DNA from: Aradus depressus
Lineage: Eukaryota > Arthropoda > Insecta > Hemiptera > Aradidae
Length of the DNA: 64,000 nucleotides
Assembly (NCBI GenBank): GCA_963662175.1
Contig: OY759216.1
Coordinates: forward strand, 51,911,087 to 51,975,086
Direction: 5' to 3'
In this document: positions 36,131 to 48,700 of the stretch, in pieces
Layout of the letters: each line of letters begins with the position of its first letter
Numbering within the stretch: the first letter of the stretch is position 1
Notes under the pieces: generated by a model
Database searches by the model: none
The model's input: only the letters and a program-made list of their open reading frames with translations
What the model was told of the DNA's origin: nothing
Translations under genes and position numbers: made by a program

Positions 36131-36296
36131 CATTGCCCTCGAATGAGAATTTGACATGGCACAGGCGTCCAATCCGAAGGACACGCAGCTTGAGGTTCGT
36201 TTCCTTCCAGATAGAGAGCTCTAAGGGCCCCCGCCGGTTTTGAAGCCGCCATCTTGAGCACAATAGGCAAGCACACTACCTCTATGCTCTCCAGCC
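36131..36296 (-). mobile_element. Degenerate SINE copy
   Basis: CAATCCGAAGGACACGC, AGGGCCCCCGCCGGTTTTGA and GCAAGCACACTACC align with the reversed SINE. Confidence 0.5.
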
Positions 36297-36766
36297 TCCT
36301 CAAATATTTTCCAGACTTTCCAAAGACTATCCCTATTATGTAGTCATGTGTAGCAAGTAAACAAACATGATTATTTTTTTCTAAATAACATTTTTATTGC
36401 TTTCTAGTTAATCAGGCGAGTTAAACTTTCCTGCACTTTCACTTCGATGTGGGTGGAACTCCGTGAAATTTCAGGAGAGTAAGGCAACAATAAATCCATC
36501 ATTTGCTAATGCATATGATTACATAACTGTTAAAGGACATAAAACGTGTTGATTTATTTTAAAGTTGTATTAATAATAATTTGAAAGTCACGAACATTAC
36601 CATTACAACAACGATTTGCAATATTATGTAGGGCTACATTATATCATCCTTTTATGAAATGTAGTAGGAATTTTAAAACACAAATTTATTCATTTTGGAA
36701 TAAATTATTATTTAATAAATATTAAAAATAAAATTAATTAAAAAAATGTTTCTCGACATCGTAAAC

Positions 36767-37284
36767 GGGCGCCGGTAGCTCAGTGGTATGGGCGCGATGA
36801 TAGTGTTTTAGGGTGAATGTGAGACCGTGGATAGGGTGATTAAATAAAATTTAGACCAATCCTGCATTTTTCATTACCAAGCCGAATTCTGGCCACCAGA
36901 GAACAGATGCGTCGGTTTCTAAATATAAAAAAAAAAGTACCATTATGGATCAGTGAATTTTAAAACGTGATTTCTCAAAATTCACATTTTTTTAGTTGTG
37001 ACTGTCTTGTTCTGAGGTAGCGAGATGTCTTTCCTTGGGATAATTATAACAGTTATCAATATTATACCGTTTGGATGGGACGTTAAGCGATGGTCCCGAG
37101 CCTGTACGATGTCAGATACTCGTTAAAGACCCTATCCTAGGTAAATAAACTGGGGTAGCCAAAATTTAGTAATCCCACAGTAGAGTCGGGCTCATGTCCA
37201 CACTGAGCGAAGAAAGAGCGTTCTGGTAGTAGGCGATATGATCTCGAAGTTAAAAGCCTAAGCATGAGTCATAATAACTAAAAT
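36767..37284 (+). mobile_element. SINE interrupted by a 284-bp insertion
   Basis: Head GGGCGCCGGTAGCTCAGTGG at 36767-36790; body resumes at GGATGGGACGTTAAGCGATGG (37075). The block between is unrelated and holds no ORF. Confidence 0.65.
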
Positions 37285-37963
37285 TATAAGCACATTTTTG
37301 TCATAGTTGGTTCCCAAAGTACGAAAATAGGCCTCAGAATGTTTTTTTTACTACAGAACATATGAAACTTGGGCGACATTTATCAAGTTTAGTGAGCAAC
37401 TACAAAGGAAATGTGTGCAATTGTTTCATGAAAGAATTTTAAAATGATTCTACATTGACATTTATTTTGTATTATATTATTTATTTTGGTGTAGAAAATA
37501 CAACACAGATGAATATGATTTGCAATAAAGGTAACAGCAGTTATGAGCTGCATCACGCTGCATTCCCCCATTACATTGAAGAGGATGTTTTCTCCACTAG
37601 GTAATATCACAGTTTGCAAATTCTGTTTTTGTTTCATTCCCCTTTTAATTACAATAATAGTTCTATTGTGTCATTTGGACATTGCAGATGTAACCGACTT
37701 GAAGCATTTCAAATCACCGCGTAGAACGGTCTCATTCGATTTACTTTACGTTTTGGTGTTATACAACCCGTGAGTAATGGAGCAGAAGAGCGTTATCAGT
37801 TTTTACCATTCAGGATACAGATGATTGCTTCGAAAGTGAAATTTCTCTGAACTTATAGACAGTTTTTTAAGTGGCACTTGTGGTGAATATTGTTACATAA
37901 TTTAATTATAATACAATTTCTATATCTTCGGTAAATAATGAATATACTTATAGGAATATATTC

Positions 37964-38211
37964 GAAACCCGAGCGAGGCCCTTAGTTTATTTTATCTGGG
38001 AGGCAAAATAAACTTAAGTACACCGTCCTTCGGATGGGACGTTAAGCGATGGTCCCGAACCTGTACGATGTCAGGCACTCGTTAAAGACCCCTGCCCTAG
38101 GTGAATAAAAATTTAGGACTCCCACAGTAGAGTAGGGCTCATGTCCACCAGAGTGACGAAAGAATGCTCTGGTAGTAGGCGATATGACCTCGTAGTTAAA
38201 GCTCGGGCTAT
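37964..38211 (+). mobile_element. SINE copy lacking box A
   Basis: Starts at box B (TTCGAAACCCGAGCG) and runs through the body to GTAGTTAAAGCTCGGGC. Confidence 0.75.
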
Positions 38212-39220
38212 ATAATAAATAATATATGTACATACTTATGTTCAAAGGTACTTTCTTAGAACAGTATCTTCGAACGAATTCATCCAATTTTAAAGTGTTT
38301 TATTAAAAACGTATTAAAAATATTATATATATATCTAATATCTTTTTGATAAAATACGATGAAACTGTTGGAAGATATTGTTCATTGTAATGTGTTATAT
38401 TTAGATATTTAAAAATTTTGTAAATTTAAAATTAATAAATCTTTTAAGTCTATACACATTAGGTGAGTACGTATGAAAATAATTACAAAAGATTATCATT
38501 TTTAACAAAATGTCCTTGAAATTTTTTTTTATAAGTTAACAGGATGTCTTTTTAAGGAATAAGTCGTGATTATACTGCGCAGCGTCTGTCTAGGGTCGGT
38601 CATTCTTGAACCCTTAGAAATCTTTAATTAAGATCAAAGATCTATACAGTTTCTATGACCTACAGTTTTTATGTAAGTTGGGCCTTGAAGGGTTTCGGGT
38701 CAGATTAGTTATACACTGAAGGCATCAGATTCACATGAAGCAGTTAATCCTATTGGATGGAAGCTGAGTTATACGATTATGCCTACGCTGTTCCTTCATC
38801 ACTGAAGCCCCAACTTAACGAAAATAGACTTCAGATATGAATATTTTTAGTACAATTATTATAGATCTGTTCTCGAATTCGACTGTTGGAGCCGTATAAT
38901 GGTTCAATTCTACAGATTGTTGCCGTCTGCTGTACGTTCTTCAGAGACTCTGTCAGCAGAGAAAAAAGACGGCGTTCAAACACCGGATACCGTCATACTT
39001 CGTCACATGAATACGACATTTTTTATAGTTTCTCCTGTTCTAAACTTTGTAAATGGAAATTTTTATTTCACTTATTCTTGTTTAAAAATATTTTAGCTTC
39101 ATTTGAGCTAGAAAAGTCATAATTTGTGAACCAGTAAGAAGTGTACAGGAAGCATCCATTATAGATCTAATTGGATTTTTTAGCAAAATAGTAAAATTAC
39201 CTGACATTAAAAAAAACGAA
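38212..39220. other. Intergenic stretch between genes A and B
   Basis: AT-rich. Two short overlapping open frames near 38886-39122 show no recognisable protein. I support nothing here. Confidence 0.4.
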
Positions 39221-39228
39221 ACAAAATA

Positions 39229-39234
39229 TTTATT
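39229..39234 (-). promoter_or_regulatory. Probable polyadenylation signal of gene B
   Basis: AATAAA on the minus strand, about 90 bp after the gene B stop codon. Confidence 0.5.
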
Positions 39235-39321
39235 ATATTAACAACAGTAAATTATATTAACAAATTTCAGTCAAATACAAAGTGTACAATATTTTTAAAA
39301 AAATATTTCCCTAAAGATGCA

Positions 39322-42300
39322 TCAGTATTTGGTTTCTTCCTCCTCTTTATTTTTTGATATTGGTTCTTCTGGTTTTTGTGATCTGTATGATTTGTCGGAT
39401 GCCTCGAAGTTAGGGATTTCGTCGTAGGCAGCAGCTTCGTCGTGGTGACCACCGCCACCGCTTCCATGCTCGTCTTTGTGCCCTCCATGTCCTCCATGAC
39501 TGTGGCCATGTCCAAAGTGGCCGCTGTGTTTGTGTCCGTGACCGTGATGTCCAGAATGTTTATGACCATGGCCAAACTCACCATGATGCTTGTGACCGTG
39601 TCCATGATGCCCTGAGTGCTTGTGCCCGTGGCTATGGTGACCTGAGTGTTTATGTCCATGCCCATGATGTCCAGAATGCTTGTGACCATGCCCGAAATGC
39701 CCACTGTGTTTGTGACCATGTCCATGGTGTCCTGAATGTTTGTGTCCATGACCAAAGTGTCCACCGTGTTTGTGGCCATGTCCAAAATCTCCATGATGCT
39801 TGTGTCCGTGTCCATGGTGGCCTGAGTGCTTATGCCCATGTCCCAAATGACCTCCGTGTTTGTGCCCATGTCCAAAGTCACCATGATGCTTATGACCATG
39901 TCCATGATGTCCAGAATGCTTGTGACCATGTCCGAAATGACCGCTGTGTTTGTGTCCATGACCGTGATGTCCAGAATGTTTATGACCATGTCCAAAGTCA
40001 CCATGATGCTTGTGACCGTGCCCATGATGCCCTGAGTGCTTGTGCCCGTGACCGAAGTGACCACCATGCTTGTGTCCATGACTATGATGCCCGTGGTGTT
40101 TGTGCCCATGCCCGAACTCTCCCCCATGCTTGTGACTGTGCCCATGGTGACCGCCATGTTTGTGACTGTGCTCCGCGTGGCCGCTGTGTTTATGTCCATG
40201 CTCGTGGTGCCCGCCATGCTTGTGACTGTGGTCTGCATGCCCCTTGTGCTTGTGTCCATGCTCGTGATGTCCATGATGTTTATGCACATGCTCCACGTGC
40301 CCTTTATGGATATGATGGTGGGTCACTGCTTCTGCTACGGTCAAGTCATTTGCATGCTCCCCTTTCGCATGGAGCACATCGTTTGTAACTCCATTTTTTC
40401 TGAAAAGAAATCCAATAATAATAATAATAGTATGAATGGTCATTCGTAGAAAGAAAAAACATAATAAAGTTATTGAAATGAGATTTTTTACATTGAGGCG
40501 GCTGTTTCGAGGTCGTTGATAATATTTGGCCTGAGATCAGCAATAGGAACGATTCCATTCTCTGGAATTACCTCTGCCAATCCCCCTCCAAGGAGGATGA
40601 GCAGTGCCGTGCAAGGGATTATCTGAAAAACAAATGGTTCATTAGAAAATTACCATAAGTTGTAACAATTAAATATGTTTTGTTGAGTAGTGAACTTTTT
40701 ACTTTCTATATTTTTAATGTGCCGACATAATTAATAGATTATTTAATTTTTCTTTTTACACAAATATTTGTTTTTGATTGTGTGATTTTAATGTTTTTCA
40801 TCTGTATTTATCATTTCAGTCAACGAGGAGATGTAAAAATGAATAAATATCTCAAATTAACAAGCAAGAAGGTAGAAGCAACTAATATGGGTTTTGGAGC
40901 TGTGTCGGAGATTAGTGTTTTGGAGCTAAGTCGGAGATCGACTGCTCGTCAATGTTTTGTTTATTTATTTTTGTTCTTTCTTTTGAGAAAGTTTTACCGG
41001 GGAATCACCAGCTAAAATTGTATGCAATAGACTTAGTTTCCGCTCTCCCTCTATACTACTTTTCCCCTTTGCGCTTGATTTAGGTTGAAAGCCAGTAGAT
41101 GTCTTACTTCTGGACTTCTGAATCATATAAATTTTCGTTTTGATGCATTCTTTCTATCTATCTAATCGTTTGGAGCTATGTCCCACTCTAATCCCCCCCC
41201 CCACCCCCCTTCCCTTTGACTGATTTGATTGAAAATCGATAGATGTTGTCTCCCTCGGCTTCTGAATTTCTTAATGAAATATATGTTAGGAGTTTTTAAT
41301 TTCACAGACATGAAATTTGAAGAGGACTAACAGAAAACTGGAGTCATACATGGATATCAAGCCCATAATTAGGAAATTTGCACCGAATCAATGGGAGTCA
41401 TTCTGGTAGAAAGAAATAGTCAAAAATTATAGTATGATAAATGACAAGGGGATGCTTTGGAAGACATGACGAGGTGGTGATCTGCTGGCTCCGTATTGGA
41501 CATACCCGGCTCACCTAATGGTTCTGAAGACCCTATATATTGTATTCAATCGCTAGGGACTTCATCTATAAACTCCCTTCTATTCTACCACTAATAAATT
41601 CCCCTTAAAGCCTCACTTTAATTTGTGGAACCTCCCGCAAATCATTAATCTTCTATAACATGCTAAAAAAAAAAGCTATAAAGTTATTAACGAGTATTTG
41701 ATTCTTATTGTTCTGTTCCGCGGACATCTTGGAACCTATCGAAGCTATGATGTAGACCGGACCTTAAATCAATGGCTCTAAAACAGTTGGGTAAAAAAAA
41801 ATTAAATACAATAAACGCAATATTTTTAAGTTAAAGAGAATAGTAAATCTCTTTCTATGGATCTAAGTTCTTACATATTATCTGTGGTCTGAATATAATT
41901 AACTTCATATAGTTTCATTGATTTTAATATTAAGATGACAGTAAAAGTCAACAATATATTATTTAGGTTTCTTATATCGAGTGAATAGAAACTTAAGTCC
42001 TTTCTTGAATTTATTAGTTATAGTCTAAATATTAATTCATAGAAAAATAGTAATTAAGAAAAAAAAGGTTTTCATAACCAAGTTCATTCATTTCCAGAAT
42101 GAAGGACAAAAAGACTGGAGCCTTTGTCCAGAGAGGGTTCGTCCTAGCAGCCCCCTCTCTGTATAATCAGTAAACTGACATGAAGAATTTTTGAAAATGA
42201 AATCAGGAAATGGAACAATCACCCTTACAAAAAAAATGGAAAAATCCTAGTTAATAGTTAATTTATTACATAAAATGATGATGCTTTTGTTGCCTCCGTT

Positions 42301-43921
42301 CAGTAGCCTAGTAGAAAATAAAATTCAAAGGGCTGACTATTTAAAAATAATAAAGAACCTAAACAAAGGCAGATTATTTTTTTCTTTTCAGCAGCAATTT
42401 GTTTTTTTTAGATTATTCGGAATAATTTAGTTTTTGCAGTTTATTTATTACATAAGAATATTACCAAGTTTGTAAAAAAAAGTTTATTTGAAATTACTGT
42501 TGCTTTTTCGTTTTTTATTTATATATTATTTTGAAATAAATACTTGTTTTCTAAAAAAAAGTTTTTCAATTCACTTTATTTATGTTATATTATCGTAAAT
42601 ATTTAAATTTCATGTATAAAGGACCAACAGATGTATTAAAACTAGCTAGCTTCCCTGAATTTCAAGTTTCAGATATAATAAATAATCCGTTATAAGAAAG
42701 AAATACTACCTACTGATCCCTTGGAGGCTCTTATGAACGATTTCTACTGTATATAGAAATTTATAATTGCGTAATTAATATATTTCTAACAATATAATTA
42801 CTAGAGATAACAAGTCTCATGGCTAAGTTCTTCTGAGATATCTCGGATGATGTGGCTACGTTTTCAACAACAGCTTCTAATACAATTATTAAAAATGTAT
42901 TGTAGTAGTGTCTGAATGGAATGTTAAATTAGAAACATTAATTTCACTACTTAAAAGAAAAAATTGGAACTAAAATCCTCAAAACAAAAAATTCCACAAA
43001 AACCCAAATCTCTGTCTATGTGTGTCAGTGTGCGTATCTGCAGACACGATCGCTCCCGAATGAATGAATGGACCCGAACCATTTACTTATGGGTTCAGAA
43101 GTTCATAAGAAAACTCCTATCGTCATTCAGCCACTCAGTCAAGGAAAAAAGAATGGCTTTAGAGGGAGAGCGAAAACTTACAAACAACATGGGCTGGGGA
43201 AGTACATTGTTGCTCATTTCATATGGGAAGTTAAGTACAAATGTAAGGGTGCCTGGGAAAAAGTCCAAAAATCTGAAATGGGTATTTTCGAAATACCATT
43301 CATAGAAAAAAATAAGAATATATTTTTTCTTCGGGCTTAAAGAGCACAAAACCATGATATTTTAAACAATTTGAGTACCTAATATTCCACTTTCCAGCCA
43401 GAAAGTCTGGGGCCCTTTTAAACCGGATCTTCGTGTTATCCTCCCAGGAGTGTGTAAACAAATCGCATTCAAATTTAATTGTAAGAAAACATCCTAATTT
43501 ACTGCTTATAAAGGGGGGGGGGGACATAACTTGTTATAAGTCTTTCAGTTATCTGCCAGCGCTCTTTCAAGTGGAACTTCTCGTCTTCATTTTTTAAGTT
43601 TTGTTTATAATGTAAAAACAATTTTCAAAAGTAGTGATGCATGTTGGGAAAAACTTTTCTCTCAAAATAAATCAAAGTGGACCTATCGCATGTCGTTGGA
43701 AAGCCAAAGAATTGAAAAAAAAAAATATTTCGTGTTTTTGAGGTCGAAATAAATAAAGATATATTTTTCTTCCGAAATATAAGAAATGTTTTGTATCATA
43801 AAATCCCTTGAAAAAATGTTTCGCTTTTTTCTTTTCTTGTTTTTTTGTTTCTATAATTTTTAACTGTTGTTATAAATTGAAGTATTGTAAATAGAGTGAG
43901 GAGTTAGGTACTTACGTTCAT
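39322..43921 (-). CDS. Histidine-rich repeat secreted protein B
   Basis: Three exons: 43916-43921 (ATG AAC, then GTAAGT), 40492-40622 and 39322-40399, giving 404 residues. Exon 2 supplies the signal peptide MN-IIPCTALLILLGGGLAE and a short mature spacer (VIPENG... to DLETAAS). Exon 3 begins KNGVTNDVLH, reaches the conserved entry AEAVTHHHIHKGHVEHVHKH, then about 25-30 decapeptides that alternate as GHKHSGHHGH and GHKHHGDFGH, i.e. a 60-bp higher-order DNA repeat. The tail is GGHKDEHGSGGGGHH, then an acidic stretch ending EEEETKY. Intron 1 is 3.3 kb and intron 2 is 92 bp. A TATA-like box and CAGT initiator lie upstream of exon 1 and a TTTATT (AATAAA on this strand) lies at 39229. The long antisense Met/Val frames over this exon are composition artefacts. 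Confidence 0.92.
40623..43915. other. Intron 1 of gene B
   Basis: 3.3 kb. Holds copies of the dispersed subrepeat family at about 41030-41300 and 42990-43215 (the latter including GGGCTGGGGAAGTACATTG), a CCCCCCCC run near 41200, and otherwise AT-rich DNA. Confidence 0.55.
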
Positions 43922-43941
43922 GTTGACATTTCCAACACTCC

Positions 43942-43974
43942 ACTGGCTGATCACTCTCCATCTCTCATTATATA
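43942..43974 (-). promoter_or_regulatory. Core promoter of gene B (TATA box and initiator)
   Basis: On the minus strand TATATAA begins at 43974, and CCAGT with its A at 43944 lies 30 bp downstream. That is the normal TATA-to-start spacing. The inferred 5' UTR to the ATG at 43921 is about 23 bases. Confidence 0.6.
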
Positions 43975-44739
43975 TTGTTTCTCCTGGGGTTGTTACCTCT
44001 CTCCCCCTCCTCCACTAACCCCCATTTCACTAATGTCTACCCCCTCCCAGGACCATCCTTTTGTTTCACACCCCTTACACTTTCTTTACAGCAATGTTTT
44101 TTGTAACTTTTTTTTTTTTTTTTAATAAATAACTCGTACTTTTACAGAATATTATCTGTAATTGAGAAACACAAATATTCAGAAAATTTATGGCGTCTGA
44201 CTAGCAATGGACGTGGTTGTTTCTCACTTCAACTTGGTAATACACAGTGTGGCCAACCACTCACATCGGTCGACTTTAGTGTCGCTGTCCATTTACTCCT
44301 CGTCTAGGCAAAAAGGGTAAGTGAAGTCAGACGGAAAATTCTGAATTCTACATGACCCCTGCTTTGTGTTCGGTCCTCACGACAACTCTTAACACAAAAA
44401 CATTATTTACTCCTTCTGCGGATGATTGGAGAGAAGGGAGACGCAGACACTTTCTTGTTCTAGTTCGTATCCAATGACATCCCATATATTTATAATATAC
44501 ATTGTATATCCAAAGAACAATACAGGATAAAGAAAGACCTTTTCATTTGAAATTTTTCTTCATTTTATCCCATAGAAAGGGTTGAAAAAAGTTACATCCT
44601 TTCTTGTTAAACTACAAATACTATCACCCCTAATCCATGTATAATGGCGGCCTGGAACAATCATTTACTATTAGTAAGTTTACCGAAAGCAGCCAAAGCC
44701 GACTTTAAACTATTATTCATTTTCTGTCCCCCTGGTTGT

Positions 44740-44925
44740 AACGGGTGATATTCCCCACAGAGCCTGTCTCAGACGACCGCTTAAACTTAGGTTTTATTAA
44801 GATGAGACATCAAACAGGCTCAAGACCATCATTTTACTTCCCATCCGAGGTTTTATTCTTCTCAAATATAAAAAACCTAAGCACAGTAGGCAAGGATAGA
44901 GTGCTACCGACGCCTTTGACTTCAC
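44740..44925 (-). mobile_element. Very degenerate SINE copy
   Basis: CAGGCTCAAGACCATCATTT, CCCATCCGAGG and GAGTGCTACCGACGCC keep the order of a reversed SINE. Confidence 0.45.
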
Positions 44926-45458
44926 ACTTAATATATAGGTACTGAATTAACAAATATTAATAATTAATATAATTACTATTCTCTCTGTCACAGTCACTTG
45001 AATTTGAATGAATAATTAAGGAGACAATTTTTCAAATAAATAAAATTTATTATATACTTCTTGGTTGCAACAATTAAATTAAATTATTAGGACATCGACC
45101 TCTTACGTTTGACAAAATGATGTGGTTTTCTTGAGGTTTTTATTTCTAAGTAAATCAAGTCTTCTATTCCTCAAATAGTGTGTAAAATATATATATTTTT
45201 AAATATAATTTTTCTTATGTAAATTTGTTTTCATAAATGAAACTGGGCTTAATGAATTTTAAATAAAAAATGGCTTCTTAAAGTGTCAAAAGACTATGGG
45301 CCCATATTTCATCGATAAACACTTGTCACCATTGACTTATTGTGTTACAAAGTTTGTAAGAGACTTTTTGCTAAAATAAAGCATCTTAGAAACAAAAAGG
45401 GTCATCTTTCTGCTATCTGAAAATAATCATTTTGAAATAAAATAAAAACCACATTTGT

Positions 45459-45474
45459 TTTATTATATTTTATT
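45459..45474 (-). promoter_or_regulatory. Probable polyadenylation signals of gene C
   Basis: Two AATAAA copies on the minus strand (45459-45464 and 45469-45474), about 300 bp after the gene C stop. Confidence 0.45.
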
Positions 45475-45762
45475 TAATATATTATGTTATATGTTAACGA
45501 CTACAAAACATTCAACTCAATATTGGTTAGAACACAGTTCGTCTACGTCATGATCACAGTCTGCCCTACTTGGGAATGTATGGGGACGTCAAGCTAATAT
45601 TTAACTACAACACTTTACAAACTTTCTATATACAGATATACACAGTATTTATAGTATAATAAGGAAATGTATTCAAAGTATGACAAATCACTCTTATAAA
45701 AAATTCAGTCTTGTTCACCAGATTAATTAATAATTCATTCCGTTTTAGCGTCATATTTGACT

Positions 45763-48700
45763 TCACAAAGTCACTTGGACGTCGAAATGTTTTTCAAATC
45801 TTTTTTCGTCTTGGCTGGGCGTTATTATTGTTTTCTGTTTGTCAGCCTCATGCTGCTGTTCTTTGTCAGTGAAGTAGAGAGGATGGAAGTGGGCCAAGTC
45901 ACCTGGCTGGGACGCAGCCGCTACTGTCTTAGCGTTCTCTTTCCTTTCGACCAGATGAGCCCTCAACTCGTGGCTCCGGCCGAAGCTGGCTTCGTGGTGC
46001 TCCTCAAAACCACTGTCATCATGTTCATCTTTGTGACCGCCACCACCGTCTCCATGGGTGTGACCATGGCCAAAACCACCATGGTGCTTGTGACTATGTC
46101 CATGCTGACCATGGTGTTTGTGACCATGTTCAACATGCCCCTCGTGTTTGTGTCCATGCTCTTGATGCCCATGATGCTTATGTCCATGGCTCTGATGGCC
46201 AGAATGTTTGTGGTCATGTCCATGGTGTCCTTCGTGCTTGTGACCATGTCCCATGTTTCCATGGTGTTTATGTCCATGATCATGATGCCCGGAATGTTTA
46301 TGCCCATGTCCCATGTGACCACCATGTTTATGTCCGTGTTCTATATCGCCATGATGCTTGTGGCCGTGTCCATGATGTCCATGATGCTTATGTCCGTGAC
46401 CTATTTCACCATCATGTTTGTGTCCATGCCCAATATCGCCATGGTGCTTATGACCATGGCCATGGTGCCCATGATGCTTGTGACCATGTCCAATGTCACC
46501 GTGGTGCTTATGCCCGTGTCCATGATGTCCCTTGTGCTTATGACCATGTCCGACTTCTCCGTGGTGCTTGTGACCATGTTCATGATGACCATGATGTTTG
46601 TGCCCATGTCCAACTTTCCCATGATGCTTGTGCCCATGGCCATGATGCCCGTGATGTTTGTGCCCGTGGCCCATGTGTCCTTCATGTTTGTGCCCGTGCC
46701 CATGATGACCATGGTGCTTGTGGCTGTGCTCCGAGTGGCCTTGGTGTTTATGACCGTGCCCATGATGCCCACTGTGCTTGTGCCCATGCCCGTGATGCCC
46801 ATGATGGCCGTGCTTGTGCCCATGCTGCCCGTGGTGCTTGTGATGGTGCTCCACCTGCCCCTTGTGGATGTGATGGTGTATCACGGCCTCTGCTGTTTCA
46901 AGATCCTCCACATCTCCCTTTAGGTACTTATTACCAGAAGCCTCTCTTTCCTTCCCTGCTGTAGTTATCTCTTCACCTTCCCTGCACAGAAATATATTTA
47001 TGAGAAAACAGGATGAAACTATAATTGACAGATACAGATACAGATTCAAGAAACCTACTTTAATGACGTAGCTCCAATATTTGTCAGATAAAGTTGGACC
47101 TTAGGTTCCTCCTCCGGCTCTGGGGTGACCTTATTTATCAAAATCACCTTAGCAAGTCCCAGGTTCAGAAGAAGGATCAGTGGAGTCAAGAAGAACGACT
47201 GACACAAAGAGAAAATGGAATTAGTCAATCTAAAACACTATGTCTCGATACTCACATGCATATTATTGTGACGTAATGTACGTCGGAAAATACTCCCCTT
47301 AATATTATTACTTCTTCAGATACGCGAAGAGTAGGGGATGTTACGTAATTGGTTAGACATTCAATGTTGAGTTCTAAAGTTTTCCGATCCATTGAATCCA
47401 AAAATGAAAACAAAATTTTTTGCATGTCTGTCAACATTTTAACTCCGGATAGAATGAATTTTTATTTGTAAATTCAAAATCAGATAAAGACGACACATAT
47501 TTGGGTATGGGTTCTCGTAATTATAATGCATCAATCCATTGGTATCGGCCTTTTTCGTTTAGTTCACTAAAACTGATTTATTTAAATGAATATAACAGAA
47601 AAGGAGTTATAAAAATTCAAAAAATATAAAAAAATAAATTGCGGCGAAAAAAATTAGGTAAATCCCCTCCTAAAATCGAACTTTTGGGTAGTTTTTTTAG
47701 AGTATAACATAAAACTGTTAATAAATTTCCTTCTATTTAGTCAAATTTTAGAAATGTATATGGTAGTTGTAACACTTACAACAAGCATATTTCGCCGCAA
47801 TTTATTTTTGTATATTTTTGGAATTTTTATAACTTCTTTTCTCTACACCAGAGGGCATAACTTACATGCCATTGTTTCAATCCTAATCTAAATCGTACAA
47901 AAAGTCAACGCTCATTTAAAATGTTTTTAGAAACTCTATGGGGGAATCAGCACTATTAAGTTGTATTATCTTCTCTCCAGAGATGGGGTACGCAAACTGG
48001 TAGAAACTTTTCCCATTCTTATTTATATTCAGAGTTTCATTCAGATCAATCATTGGGAAGTCTATCAAAAACAATCTCAAAAGTATGACAGTGAGACGTT
48101 TCTGCGCAACAAAACTTTAGTTTTCAAGATGATTCACAAATATGTAAATTTTTTTAAATTTTCTTATTCCTATATTATAAGAAATTATTATAATCGTGCG
48201 AAAATCGATGATGGAGTTTTCAATGGGTGCGATGCTGCAGACTGTGATTGAAACTGTGAGCGCACGATTTTAGCTATCAACTTGAAATTTTAAATGAAGG
48301 TGACACATATATTAGATTAGATCTATAAATATATTTAAAAAAACATTTACACTTTTTATTTAAAAAAAAAAATAGAGTATAAGAGTTAGATAATTAGTTA
48401 TTGTGGCTTACTCTAATTACAAGATCATATTGCTCTGATGGACATAAGCCCGACTCTACTGTCCCTAGAGTTGGTCTTTAATGAGTAGGTACCTGATATA
48501 GTACAGGCTCAGGACCAGCGCTTAACATCCCATCCGAAGGACGGCATGTTCAACGTTGTTTACCTCGCAAATAAAAAAATGTTAGAGCCTCGGCCGGGTT
48601 TCGAACCCGCGATCTTGAGCTAAGTAGGCAAGCATGCTCTGAGTTACCCCCTCTACAGTATAACATCTCTTCTCAAAACTGGCAAAGTTTCTAATAAGAT

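Noticed and set aside
45757..46923. 388-residue plus-strand open frame rich in Met, Val and Leu
   Set aside because: It is the antisense of the gene C histidine repeat. CAT/CAC codons read backwards give ATG/GTG, producing long hydrophobic frames. Splice sites, signal peptide and promoter all support the minus strand. Similar shadows lie over A (30558-31493), B and D (62587-63543).
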